Shown in pieces: positions 44,562-58,262 of a DNA stretch of 64,000 bases. Where the stretch lies: contig CM037782.1 of assembly GCA_021229015.1 (NCBI GenBank), positions 60,452,541-60,516,540 of the forward strand. Direction: 5' to 3'. The stretch comes from Solen grandis. Lineage: Eukaryota > Mollusca > Bivalvia > Adapedonta > Solenidae. The stretch's first letter is position 1; each line of letters begins with the position of its first letter. The translations under genes and the position numbers were made by a program. The notes below the pieces were generated by a model. That model did no database searches. It saw only the letters and a program-made list of their open reading frames with translations, and was not told the origin of the DNA.

Positions 44562-45036
44562 AGTAATACAAGCTGCATCAGAATATATTGTCGATGCAGA
44601 AATCCATGGATCATAGATAGATGTATTACAGCAGTCTACAAGGATGTAGTCCATGGATACTCTACTGATAATAAGCCTTTAGAGTTCTCCACGGCTAATC
44701 AATACATGCCAATTATCAGGCAGATATTAACCATCCTTATCTAATGTGACTGATAAGTTAATAAACTTCTTCTCTCAGTTTTTCTATCTCCAGGGGTAAC
44801 AAAATCTGTTACAGTAACTTGGGAACACTAATTGAAATATATCTCCCATGGAGTTTGTTTTCTACAATTAAAGGGTTAGATTCTAAAGCATTTCTTTTCT
44901 TAATTTCTAACTTTATTCCAAAACAAACCTCAGTCCCATAAAAATGATAGACATGTTATAAACTTATTTAAAAGCAGCTTATTCATGATGAATAGTATAG
45001 ATAAAAAAAATTGTTTTTATTTCTTATCTTCCTCTT
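44562..45036. other. no recognisable feature
   Basis: AT-rich. A 61-codon frame at 44559-44744 has no supporting signals. Confidence 0.4.
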
Positions 45037-45312
45037 TAATGTTGGTGAATACTTTGTCTCCTGACAAATAAACTCAGCAAGGGAACATCACATTGCTAGG
45101 GAAAATGCTATTTTCATAAATGCCTATTTTGGAGAAATTTGTTAAATATAGAATACAGTATCCCTGAAGCGGGTGCTAATGGTAAAAGTGATGTAACACA
45201 TTCTCCAACATTGTGTCTTCAAATTCACGAGTTTCAGGTAGTGAATTCTTACTTTCAGACTGCACAGTGAAGTGAAAGCATGCCCGAAGAGTGAATGTGA
45301 TCACAAAAACAA
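45037..45312. repeat. interspersed segment paired with 35707-36025
   Basis: Diverged homologue of the 35.7-kb segment in the same orientation, without the fourfold 26-bp expansion. It runs directly into the next element at ACAACAACAAGAG. Confidence 0.7.
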
Positions 45313-46117
45313 CAACAAGAGCTGTCAGAGGACAGCACGCTCGACTATTCAAAATGCTTGTTGGTAAATAAAATAATATCTATTTCTATTCTTGCCCTTC
45401 ATATACCCTGTGTATAATAATAGTCAAAAATGATAAACCTTCATAGTCTAATACCCCTAAATAGGTTTATGAAGTCTAAAATCAATTCCATGCATAGTTA
45501 CTGAGACATAAGCATAATAACACTGTGCATGCAAAACTTTAACCAAGTATCCAAGTTAGAAAAGGGCCATAATTTGTGTAAAATTCAGTCCAAGAGTTAC
45601 TCTCCTTGGTTTTCTGATGCTCCTGAACACACTTCCAAACTTTCTGGTCAATACCATAACAATTTCTGAGATATAAGCTGGATAGTAGCTTGCATGCAAA
45701 ACTTTAACCAAAAAGTCTAAGTCAAAAAGTGGCCCTAATCTGCATTATATTCAGTCAAAAACTATCTGCCACTATAGTATGATAACATTAAACATATTAA
45801 AGAAGTTTCAAATCAAACCCATGCCTGGCTACTGAAATATAAGCATGCAATTCCTTAAATACAAAACTTTAACCAAAATTTCTAAGTTAAAAAGGGACCA
45901 TAACTTGAAATATATTACATCACATGTTATCTTCCTTGATAGTATAATACCCTAAACCTATTAAAGATGTTTCAAATTAATCCCATGCCTGGACTCTGAA
46001 AGTACCCTGCATTCAAAACTTAACCAAAAATTTCTAAGTTAAAAAGGGGCCATAACTTGTAATATATTTCATCATGAGTTATATGCCTTTATAGTATGAT
46101 ACCCCTCAACATATTAC
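45310..46117 (+). mobile_element. Helentron/pearl-like repeat with ~165-bp monomers, 3' end missing
   Basis: Begins ACAAGAGCTGTCAGAGGACA, with a GCTGTC/GACAGC hairpin. About four monomers carry GCAAAACTTTAACCAAAA, TCTAAGTTAAAAAGGG and CCATAACTTG. No CTAA end is seen; a 35-bp array follows directly. Confidence 0.7.
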
Positions 46118-46375
46118 AGTCTGCACATACAATATTGTAGATGAGTTTCTACAGTCTGCTCATACAATATTGTAGATGAGTTTCTACAGTCGACACATAC
46201 AATATTGTAGATGAGTTTCTACAGTCTGCACATACAATATTGTAGATGAGTTTCTACAGTCTGCTCATACAATATTGTAGATGAGTTTCTACAGTCTGCA
46301 CATACAATATTGTAGATGAGTTTCTACAGTCTGCTCATACAATATTGTAGCTCTGAGATTCTACAGTCTGCATGG
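46118..46375. repeat. 35-bp tandem array (about 7 copies) derived from MITE A2
   Basis: The unit CAGTCTGCTCATACAATATT plus GTAGATGAGTTTCTA matches the A2 interior (TTTGCTCATACAATATTGTA, then GCTCAGTTTCTACA). The last unit runs on into A2-like GTAGCTCTGAGATTCTACAG and TCTGCATGGCAAAAAA. Confidence 0.88.
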
Positions 46376-46660
46376 CAAAAAAAAAGGTCAAATGTTTCAT
46401 GAACCATTTAAAGTTTAGTAATTAATAATCATTAACAAATTTATATATGCTTACTTTTCAATTAAAGGATGAAAAAATGTTTTGACAGTATATGATATTT
46501 ACCAATTACATCCAGAGACTGTGACAACAACAACAACAACACTAACATCAGTATTTCAAGAGAATTCAGTAAAGCAGGGTTTTCAATGATGTTTTTCAAA
46601 TTGCCAACATCAAAAAAATGTCTCTTTATTTACATATCAGTGGATCATCTGACCTTCATT
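46376..46660. other. no feature beyond short (CAA)n
   Basis: A (CAA)n patch at 46525-46542; otherwise nothing recognised. Confidence 0.4.
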
Positions 46661-46707
46661 AAAAAAAAAAAACACACGCACGCGCGCACGCACGTACACA
46701 CACACAT
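46661..46707. repeat. A-run followed by (CA)/(CG) alternating repeat
   Basis: A12 then ACACACGCACGCGCGCACGC and ACACACACAC, an alternating purine-pyrimidine tract of about 35 bp. Confidence 0.85.
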
Positions 46708-46895
46708 GAAACCTCCCACCCCTAAAACTCTGAGAAATCCATAGTAAAGCTGAAATATTCTACAATATAAAACCACTTAGCTTTGTTTCTTGAGAGACCT
46801 ATAAACTATTTACCTCTGTTCCCCTACTTTCACTAAGACTGGCCCTGATTTGCATCTCAGACAATAAAAACTCGAGACTCAGTCTGTAGCACAGT

Positions 46896-46910
46896 GCTGC
46901 CCCCTAGGGC
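46896..46910 (-). promoter_or_regulatory. CTCF-like motif
   Basis: CTGCCCCCTAGGGC on the plus strand. Read on the minus strand it fits the CTCF core (AG-RK-GGC-RSY) with two mismatches in the 5' flank of the 15-mer. An ATTTGCAT octamer lies about 50 bp to the left. Motif evidence only. Confidence 0.3.
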
Positions 46911-47656
46911 AAGTCACCCAATACAAAACGACAGGGAACAATCAGCCCGTTTCTCTGATCAAATTTTACTGCGTAGTTAATGCTTTTAGTCAAATCAGCT
47001 ATTAGTTTGTATATCTTTGATCAATAAAAATATAAAAGACTCCTGGTCTCTTTGGGTACTTTGATATGCCATATTTTTCATTCTAACTAAGTAAAAAATT
47101 GCATTTATTTCCTGAATGTCTGGCAGTTTTCCCTCCTTTTTTCCACTGTGTTTGCATTGAGCAGATTTAAAGCAGAAGAGACCTGCAAGATAATGTCTCC
47201 CCAAAGGCAAGGGTTTGTCATATCTTGCAAAACATCTTTGTCTTTGTTTATGCATATGCAAATATCTTGATAATCAAACATGCAGACAAGACCTTTCTTC
47301 ATCCTGCCTCTTATCACACTGTGATCACCAACCAAACCAACATTATGACGACCTCTTTCTTCCTTCATGAATAGTCAAATTTCTTGAATATTTCAAAAAG
47401 TGTCCTCTAAGACAAACACAAGTTTAAAAGCAAAGGCATAAGACATGAATTAGCTTGACTATTCTGCAGCTCATTAAATTACAGTTGTAAGTCCAAAAAG
47501 GGCCATAATTTGAATTAAAACTTGGTCAAGAGTTTTCTAACTTGTTTCTTTAATGCCCCTGAAGGCCTTAGTGAAGTATTGAATCAATAAGCATAGCTAG
47601 CTTGATTCTAAGAAATATGCATGATAGAAAATGATGCAAGGAAATGTACTGAAACC
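46911..47656. other. no supported gene; small monomer fragment
   Basis: 47490-47590 (AAAAAGGGCCATAATTTG, TGCCCCTGAAGGCC) resembles a Helentron-like monomer. Overlapping minus-strand frames at 46995-47368 have no splice support. Confidence 0.35.
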
Positions 47657-48784
47657 TTGCATCATGGTAAAGTCAGGCTCTGCATACATTGTAAAGTCAG
47701 GCTCTGCATACATTGTAAAGTCAGGCTCTGCATACATGGTAAAGTCGGGCTCTGCATACATGGTAAAGTCGGTCTCTGCATACATTGTAAAGTCAGGCTC
47801 TGCATGCAATGTAAAGACAGGCTCTGCATACATTGTAAAGTCAGGCTCTGAATACAATGTAAAGTCAGGCTCCACATACATGGTAAAGTCGGTCTCTGCA
47901 TACATTGTAAAGTTAGGCTCTGCATACAATGTAAAGACAGGCTCTGCATACATTGTAAAGTCAGGCTCTGAATACAATGTAAAGTCCAGCTCTGCAAACA
48001 TTGTAGAGTCGGGCTCTGCATACATGGTAAAGTCGGGCTCTGCATACATTGTAAATTCGGGCTCTGCATACATTGTAAAGTCAGGCTCTGCATACAATGT
48101 AAAGTCCGGCTCTGCATACATTGTAAAGTCAGGCTCTGCATACATTGTAAAGTCAGGCTCTGCATACATTGTAAAGTCCAGCTCTGCATACATTGTTAAG
48201 TCAGGCTCTGCATACATTGTTAAGTCAGACTCTGCATACATTGTTAAGTCCGGCTCTGCAAAGTCAGGCTCTGCATACATTGTAAAGTCCGGCTCTGCAT
48301 ACATTGTTAAGTCCGGCTCTGCAAAGTCGGGCTCTGCATACATTGTAAAGTCAGACTCTGCATACATTGTTATGTCCGGCTCTGCAAAGTCGGGCTCTGC
48401 ATACATTGTTTAGTCCGGCTTTGCATACATTGTTAAGTCCGGCTCTGCAAAGTCGGGCTCTGCATACATTGTTAAGTCAGACTCTGCATACATTGTTAAG
48501 TCCGGCTCTGCAAAGTCGGGCTCTGCATACATTGTAAAGTCAGGATTTGCATACAATGTAAAGTCAGGCTCTGCATACATTGTAAAGTCAGACTCTGCAT
48601 ACATTGTAAAGTCGGGCTCTGCATACAATGTAAAGTCAGGCTCTGCATACATTGTAAAGTCAGGTTCTGCATACATTGTAAAGTCAGACTCTGCATACAA
48701 TGTAAAGTCAGGCTCTGCATACAATGTAAAGTCGGGCTCTGCATACATTGTAAAGTCAGGCTCTGCATACATTGTAAAGTCAGG
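47657..48784. repeat. 24-bp minisatellite with 15-bp short units, about 46 copies
   Basis: The unit is GCATACATTGTAAAGTCAGG plus CTCT; short units AAGTCCGGCTCTGCA lack the ATACATTGT part. Both lengths are multiples of 3, so frames stay open on both strands (plus: KSGSAYIV repeat; minus: AEPDFTMY repeat), with one stop at about 48410 in each direction. There is no start, splice site or unique flanking sequence for a real gene, so it is treated as a minisatellite. Confidence 0.95.
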
Positions 48785-48982
48785 TTAAAAATGTAATAGA
48801 GCTCAACAGAGCTCATGAAACACAAAATGTCCAAAGCCTCAAATGTCCTAAATGATAATAAAATATCCAAACATTTCAGAATGTTTTTCTTTGTCTATAG
48901 ATATATAATGGGGTTACTTAACTCTCATTTAAAAAAAAAAACACAACAAAATGTCCATTCCAAGTTTTAAACATTATACCAT
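48785..48982. other. short AT-rich spacer
   Basis: Nothing recognised. Confidence 0.4.
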
Positions 48983-48993
48983 TACAAGTATGA

Positions 48994-49149
48994 TGATGAT
49001 GATGATGTATTGGGGTTTACCGTCGCTGCGATAGTATTTCAATCATATAGCGACGTCCAGCTAATTACAGGTGGAGGAAGACCCCGAGTACACAGAGGTA
49101 CCCGGGTAGAACCATCGACCTACCGCAAGCCAGCTGGAAGGCTTCCTCA
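48994..49149 (-). mobile_element. 5'-truncated SINE S1 with 11-bp target duplication
   Basis: TACAAGTATGA occurs at 48983-48993 and 49150-49160. Between them, a (GAT)n tail leads into the minus-strand S1 3' body (TTTACCGTCGCTGCGATAGT to GCCAGCTGGAAGGCTTCCTC), which stops before the tRNA head. Truncation plus duplication is the mark of LINE-driven retroposition. Confidence 0.92.
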
Positions 49150-49160
49150 TACAAGTATGA

Positions 49161-50199
49161 GATATTAAAGATAACTGACAATGCCTGAGAATAGACAGGA
49201 TAAGGAACAACAAATATGATTCCAGAATACGGTAAAATCAGCCTCTTATAGTAGAGAGAAATGGTGATGAAAACAAATCAAATTTCAATGTCTGACCAAG
49301 TGCAGCTGAGAACCTCACGAGTCCTTAATCTTGGCATAGCACACTGTTGAAGAGAAGTGATGGGGGCCCACTCAATGGAGTGCTAAGACTTGAAGTCCTT
49401 AATAGGGAAATTAAAGACGGAATCCCCTTCTTGACTGTTGGGGTGGGAAGGCAATTGATTAAATACAATAATTCTATGTTAGCACAACCATGTCACACAT
49501 TATTCATATAATATCATATTTATTTAAATTTCTCAGTGAATTTGTTTAGTCTTGAGCTGCTTCCTGCTGTCATTAAAAAACAGGATCTATAAAAAAAAAA
49601 CAAAAAAAACAAACAGGCTTTAACCTCTCAGAAAGAAAGAACCCCCAAATATCTTCCTTTCATTGTAGCAGACAGATAAAAACAATGGTAACATATTACT
49701 TGGACCTCATCATGAAAAGAAACCCTATTTGCATGTTATAGCACTTTGATTCCCAAAACACAGTTTGTCTCTTAAATTCTATACTACCATCAGTATACAT
49801 CTGAGACAAAGCAAATTGCTTTTACTTGCCTTCTTTTATTTAGTCCACTCTGGGATTAAAGGCATTCTGAAACATATCAAGTCAATTGTAGAGCTTTCCT
49901 CCTTTATTTAACTACATACATATCTTAAAATGCATATTCATGAGTTTGATATCCAGTTTCTTGAGCCTAATTTTATTGAAAATTTCATGTAGCTGCCTGG
50001 CCTCATTTTTGACCTATCTATTGGGATGTTGACAATATCTACCAGTAAATGCTCATTGGTAGATTTTCCAATGTTTATGGAAAAAAAAGTTACACACCAC
50101 TGTTGGGGATGACAATTTAAAAAAATTTTAAAAATAAATTAATTTAGTTTTTCATCCAAACACTTCTCCAAGATGCACATTCAGACATGTTTTATAATA
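49161..50199. other. no recognisable feature
   Basis: AT-rich with A-runs. No open frame with support. Confidence 0.4.
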
Positions 50200-51530
50200 A
50201 GGGCCAAACATTATAAAAACCTGCACTGTAGTATATTATATACACTGTAGTTACAAAAATCTGCACTGTAGTTTATTATTGACAAAATGTTACAAAAAGT
50301 CTGCACTGTAGTATATTATGGGCAAAACGTTATAAAAATCTGCACTGTAGTATATTATGGACAAAGTGTTATAAAAATCTGCACTGTAGTATATTATGGG
50401 CAAAACGTTATAAAAATCTGCACTGTAGTATATTATGGGCAAAACGTTATAAAAATCTGCACTGTAGTATATTATGAGCAAAACATTATAAAAGTCTGCA
50501 CCGTAGTATATTATGAGCAAAACATTATAAAAGTCTGCACTGTAGTATATTATGAGCAAAACATTATAAAAGTCTGCACAGTAGTATATTATGAGCAAAA
50601 CATTATAAAAGTCTGCACTGTAGTATATTATGGGCAAAACGTTATAAAAATCTGCACTGTAGTATATTATGGGCAAAACATTATAAAAGTCTGCACAGTA
50701 GTATATTATGAGCAAAACGTTATAAAAGTCTGCACAGTAGTATATTATGGGCAAAACGTTATAAAAGTCTGCACAGTAGTATATTATGGGCAAAACGTTA
50801 TAAAAGTCTGCACAGTAGTATATTATGGACAAAACGTTATAAAAATCTGCACTGTAGTATATTATGGGCAAAACGTTATAAAAATCTGCACTGTAGTATA
50901 TTATGAGCAAAACATTATAAAAGTCTGCACCGTAGTATATTATGAGCAAAACATTATAAAAGTCTGCACTGTAGTATATTATGAGCAAAACATTATAAAA
51001 GTCTGCACAGTAGTATATTATGAGCAAAACATTATAAAAGTCTGCACTGTAGTATATTATGGGCAAAACATTATAAAAGTCTGCACTGTAGTATATTATG
51101 GGCAAAACGTTATAAAAATCTGCACTTTAGTATATTATTGACAAAATGTTATAAAAATCTGCACTGTAGTATATTATGGGCAAAACGTTATAAAAATCTG
51201 CACTGTAGTATATTATGGACAAAACGTTATAAAAATCTGCACTGTAGTATATTATGGACAAAACGTTATAAAAATCTGCACTGTAGTATATTATGGGCAA
51301 AACGTTATAAAAGTCTGCACAGTAGTATATTATGGGCAAAATGTTATAAAAGTCTGCACAGTAGTATATTATGGGCAAAACGTTATAAAAATCTGCACTG
51401 TAGTATATTATGGACAAAATGTTATAAAAATCTGCACTGTAGTATATTATGGACAAAATGTTATAAAAATCTGCACTGTAGTATATTATGGACAAAACGT
51501 TATAAAAATCTGCACTGTAGTATATTATGG
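50200..51530. repeat. 39-bp minisatellite, about 33 copies, with an 11-unit internal duplication
   Basis: The unit is CTGCACTGTAGTATATTATG plus GGCAAAACGTTATAAAAAT. Variants (GAGC for GGGC, CATT for CGTT, AAGT for AAAT, CACCG or CACAG for CACTG) are arranged so that a block of at least six units near 50410 recurs exactly 429 bp (11 units) later. Thirteen codons per unit keep frames open on both strands; there is no gene evidence. Confidence 0.96.
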
Positions 51531-52173
51531 GTCTGTTTCACTGAAAGGCAGTTCTATTGTACTTCATTACAATAAAGAGGATACTTTACCCACTTTTCTG
51601 ATAGCCTTAGATTGGTGTACAAATACATAGTTATCAACATTTCATGGACTGCTTAAGACTGAAAAATCATAGATTCATACTGCATACAAAACTTAAAATC
51701 ACATAAAATCATAAATTTGTTGTTTTACATTGACTGAAGATATATATCAATAATACATTTCCTTTCAAAGAAAAATCTAAAGTTCAATAACCTGATTTCT
51801 CCATTTCTCAATTAAAGCAAGCCATCCATCATTTACATTAATATATAACCAAAGTCCTCAAAGCTTAAAAAAACTTCAGTGCAGATACAAGCATCTATTA
51901 ACTTGATAGACTCTTTTGCTCTATGTCTGTAAAGGCTTGCATCCAAATATCACTTGTCTGACCATGATCACAACATAATGATAGATGGATTACCTTAATC
52001 TAACAAGACAAGCTACAATTATATTCTGCTACAAATCAGTCATCTGTATACTTATTTCATGTGTAACTGTAATAAATTCTCCCAAGTCAATCAATTCACA
52101 TTATCAGCTACAAAGAATAAGGCACTGGCTTGTAACAAACTGACATTTACCAAATATATGTTTTCCTACTCAG
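51531..52173. other. AT-rich; possible intron upstream of the candidate exon
   Basis: Ends in a branch-like AACTGAC and the acceptor TTTTCCTACTCAG. No other feature. Confidence 0.35.
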
Positions 52174-52292
52174 GTTTTCCCATATCGATTGCTGCCAATC
52201 TGCATACAAGCCTACCACTATCCCAGGAACAGCAACAACTATCACCATCTGCAGACATTACTGAGAGATTTTTGACAAGATATCTCAAATAA
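52174..52292 (+). CDS. candidate 3' terminal exon of an unrecognised plus-strand gene
   Basis: A branch-like AACTGAC about 35 nt upstream and the acceptor TTTTCCTACTCAG precede 39 codons in phase 1. The frame reads FPISIAANLHTSLPLSQEQQ and ends LSPSADITERFLTRYLK, then TAA. Two AATAAA signals follow at 52296 and 52309. Composition is more balanced than the flanks. No family is recognised and no upstream exon is assured (13727-13772 has a matching phase but is far away). The assembly gap lies only 65 bp downstream. Confidence 0.35.
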
Positions 52293-52295
52293 TTG

Positions 52296-52314
52296 AATAA
52301 ACTTTATGAATAAA
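52296..52314 (+). terminator. two polyadenylation signals
   Basis: AATAAA at 52296-52301 and 52309-52314, just after the stop of the candidate exon. In AT-rich DNA the hexamer is common, so this only supports the exon weakly. Confidence 0.35.
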
Positions 52315-52357
52315 ATGCATATTTCATATCTTATTACATCAGATGTTTTTATTTCCA

Positions 52358-52457
52358 NNNNNNNNNNNNNNNNNNNNNNNNNNNNNNNNNNNNNNNNNNN
52401 NNNNNNNNNNNNNNNNNNNNNNNNNNNNNNNNNNNNNNNNNNNNNNNNNNNNNNNNN
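52358..52457. other. assembly gap, 100 N
   Basis: Exactly 100 N. The sequence to its right starts in the middle of a SINE. Confidence 0.99.
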
Positions 52458-52585
52458 GCCTTCCAGCTGGCTTGCGGTAGGTCGGTGGCTCTACCCGGTT
52501 TTCCTCCACCTGTAATTAGCTGGACGTCGCTATATAACTGAAATACTGTCGAGGCGACGGTAAACTCAAATAGTCAAGTCAAGGC
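52458..52585 (+). mobile_element. SINE S1, 3' part, cut by the gap
   Basis: CCTTCCAGCTGGCTTGCGGT, GTGGCTCTACCCGG, TCCTCCACCTGTAATTAGCT, TATATAACTGAAATACTGTC and the tail CAAATAGTCAAGTCAAG. The head is missing in the gap. Confidence 0.9.
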
Positions 52586-52652
52586 AAAAGAATAATTACA
52601 AGTCTGAGAAAAAGAAGAATACACATTTTATCTAAATTTAGTTTCTTCATAC

Positions 52653-55200
<2,548 letters not shown>

Positions 55201-55208
55201 ATAAAGAA

Positions 55209-55323
55209 TACATACATGCATGCATGCATGCATGTATGCACATACATACATACATACATGCATGCATGCATGCACTCACATACAAACATACATACATACA
55301 TACATGCATGCACGCACATTCAT
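55209..55323. repeat. (CATA)/(CATG)n microsatellite
   Basis: Alternating runs of CATA and GCAT with CACTCACATACA-like interruptions, arranged in roughly two similar blocks. Confidence 0.92.
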
Positions 55324-55430
55324 ACAATGAACTTATTACCAGTCTGTTCATCGAGCTGTATTTAAAAAAAAAATAATTACACAATCAATTAAACAATGAA
55401 CTTATTACCAGTCTGTTCATCGAGCTGTAT
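55324..55430. repeat. 38-bp direct duplication, 69 bp apart
   Basis: ACAATGAACTTATTACCAGT plus CTGTTCATCGAGCTGTAT occurs at 55324-55361 and 55393-55430 without differences. The 31 bp between is AT-rich. Confidence 0.9.
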
Positions 55431-56189
55431 GCTATTGAGCAATAAAAATGTTTAACCCGAAATACATCTGAAACATCAATAGTAAATACAAGCTCTCACT
55501 AAAAACAACAACAACAAAAATAAACAACAGCAGCAACAACACAGACACCTTTGACATACTCATAAAAATAATTAACACGATCGATTTAATATTTTCTATG
55601 GTGTATTGCAACATGTTTATACATTGTATTGTATCTACCTAGTTACAAAAAATGATTTTATAATACACTGAAATGGGACACCTGTTTTGTTCATTTATTG
55701 TGAAAATAATAACTTAAATGACTATGAAGGACAATATTCTTACTGGTAAGATCAAATTATAGTGAAACGGCCCCATGTATATGACTACACCAAATTAGAT
55801 CAAAATTGACGTGAATCTAAAAAAAAATACATTTCACTTAACAGTTGGAACGGTCTGTGATCCAAGGCCTGTAATGACAAACGAGACGATTACAAAAAAT
55901 TCAATGTAAATCTATATGTCATATATTTGAATCATATTCTTTCTGATCATTATACTCGCCCAGGATGATTAAATCTAGCACTTGAAAACGGTTTGGACCT
56001 TGAAAAAGAGATGGCTTGCTTGAACATGATTTGTAAAATTTAACGATTGTATTTTAATACTTGAAAGCATGGTATTCTCATGTATATTCTCGCCAAGACT
56101 AATTAGTAGTGAACATATTACCCCCAAAACCACAAAGCGATTCAGTAAAATCGATGTCAAATATTTGTCCACCTCCAACAATGAAAACT
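55431..56189. other. no recognisable feature
   Basis: A (CAA)n patch near 55505-55540. No supported frames. Confidence 0.4.
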
Positions 56190-56700
56190 CCCACGTGATC
56201 CATGTGGCAGATTCTGATTGGCTGATGGTATTTGTTCAATCTCGAGCTCCATTCGACCAGTCATTTTGTTTGCATTAAGGTTTATTTTTCTCCAATTTCA
56301 CGCACCCAGTTTGTATGAAATTGCAGTGTTTGAATAGATATATGCATACATGTATTTGTATATTTTGTGGTTGAATACTTAAGAATTACATGATATTCAA
56401 TGGCAAGCAGGAATGTTTTCAAGATGAATAAATGTAACTTTGGCATTTGTTCTGGTATCGATATTTTCAAAATTAATATTGTATACAGTATACAATGTAC
56501 AGTTTCCAATCATTATATATGAATATATATACATGTAGATAAATGATTTTATATTTAACAGCAGTCAATTTCGATAAATTGTTTCACGCTCTTAGATTAT
56601 GAAATAGAAACACGAAGAACTTACACTGATTTGACGTTTTTTCTGACGTCATATGAATGATAATATAAAGATAGTGTCAAATTGTTTGAATGATTGAGAA
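56190..56700 (+). promoter_or_regulatory. possible promoter: E-box, CCAAT, CRE and TATA
   Basis: CACGTG at 56192-56197, inverted CCAAT (GATTGGCT) near 56216-56223, a CRE half-site TGACG at 56632, a full palindromic CRE TGACGTCA at 56644-56651 and TATAAAG at 56664-56670. The CRE-TATA spacing of about 13 bp is plausible for a core promoter with a start near 56695. No coding exon is confirmed downstream; AAG|GTAATC near 56772 could be a donor. Confidence 0.25.
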
Positions 56701-57327
56701 GGTCGAAACGAATCGAAAATGTATTAGTACTGCGTAGTTGTTAAAAGAATTGTAACTTGTAAAAGTGTTTAAGGTAATCCATCCACCATTAAATCATGGT
56801 CCTTCAAATGCTTAAGAAGTTGCAAACATCCATTGACTGTACTGCTCTAAGTCTATGAAGACTTACATTTACTGAAAAATTCGTACGGTCACTTGATGGA
56901 GCATGATCACACGTTAATGATGGATTGAATGCCATAAATAATCTTCAGCTGAAATCATTACATATTTATTTTAGCCTATGTGAAAACATTTCATAAACAT
57001 ACTCTGTACTCTCTGTCTTTACATAATTATGTAACAGGTCCAAACATAGAATGTCACCTAAAGTTCTTATGCACCAATATTTTCACATGTTCTGTGGCTC
57101 AAAATCGAACGCAACTTTTTGGAAAGCAAATATTGTATTACCAGACTTATTAAGCAGTCATGTATACAGCTGAAATATGTACATCGGTGATTAAGCGTCG
57201 ATTCTAAAGTTAAGCTGTTTATATTGAAAGACATGTTTTGCAAGAAATACCCCCAGTTTTCTTTTCTTTTTCATTATAGGTGTCAAAGTGCGATTGACCT
57301 GATTGCGCTACATATATTTTCTTATCA

Positions 57328-57475
57328 AAAGTCCCTGTAATGGTTCCGCTACGTTTTGGACCACTTAACGTTTACCGAGATAACCAAAGTACCCTAATGA
57401 AACATTAGGAAACCTTGGTTATCTCCTCGAAAGGTCATGTGGTCCGAAATGTAGCGGAACCATTACAGGGACTTT
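57328..57475. mobile_element. foldback MITE, copy 1
   Basis: AAAGTCCCTGTAATGGTTCC at the left and GGAACCATTACAGGGACTTT at the right, with further matching (GCTACGT, GGACCAC, GATAACCAA) towards a short centre containing CCCTAATGAAACATTAGG. Nearly the whole 148 bp folds into one hairpin. Confidence 0.9.
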
Positions 57476-57756
57476 ACCTTAAGGTATTTTTAGAAGGCCG
57501 TTGTGACCAATGTCTGACTAGATTCTATCCGACTTAGAAATCACCCTAAAGTTGAATAAATACTTCATTTCGTCAAATAGATCGATCTACTTTGTAGATT
57601 GTAAATAGTAAATAGAAATCTTTTCGACATAAATAGCTGATAAATTTGATTTTCAGAGCTTGATTGGCCACAAATTATGTATTTCACAAATGGTTATGTA
57701 TGTACAAACAATTGTTAAAATAGAATGCTCCTATATATACACTATATGTGAATATT

Positions 57757-57792
<36 letters not shown>

Positions 57793-57964
57793 AATGTCTG
57801 AAGTTTTCCTTTTTAACATGTACAATTTGGCTTCGATGTTGGAATTGCCGTCTCTCTTACTTTTTTCTTGCAAATGTTGAAATTTATTAACGATTATCAT
57901 TCTTTTTTTTGTACAAATATTTTTGTATGCTGACATCTTGCCATTTTCGTTGTTTGGTTGTTGT
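57476..57964. other. poly(T) and AT-rich spacer
   Basis: A T30 tract at 57762-57790. Frames crossing it are artefacts. Confidence 0.5.
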
Positions 57965-58262
57965 TGTTTCATCCATTCTTACGCCTCACAAACAATATAT
58001 CAGTTACACGGCGACACTGCCTATTTGAGATGGAAACAATACCGTAAAAATATGCACAGTATCACAACGTAGACAAGTGACATGCTTTTCAAACACAGTC
58101 TCATTTTTCTGGCACCGGACAAACAAATCCTGGAACTACTATACATGTATAATGATCATCAAGCAGGGAGCTACACGTGCCATTTAAGCCTCCGTAGATA
58201 GGATCCACAACCTCCCAAACCCAATGTGGACTCTCTTATCGCTCAGCTACCGATGACGGTCT
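57965..58262 (-). mobile_element. degenerate SINE S2
   Basis: CTATTTGAGATGGAAACAAT, AGTATCACAACGTAGACAAG, GGCACCGGACAAACAAATCC, TGGAACTACTATACA and TCAAGCAGGGAGCTACACG follow the order of 28777-29079. The tRNA-like end is recognisable but diverged. Confidence 0.7.

Noticed and set aside
47597..48870. Open frames of up to 269 codons in the 24-bp array as a repetitive protein gene
   Set aside because: Open on both strands, with one stop mid-array and no start, signal or unique flanks. Kept only as a statistical oddity in the findings.
50287..51575. Open frames of up to 284 codons in the 39-bp array
   Set aside because: By-product of a 39-bp tandem unit; the complementary strand is open too, and nothing recognisable flanks it.
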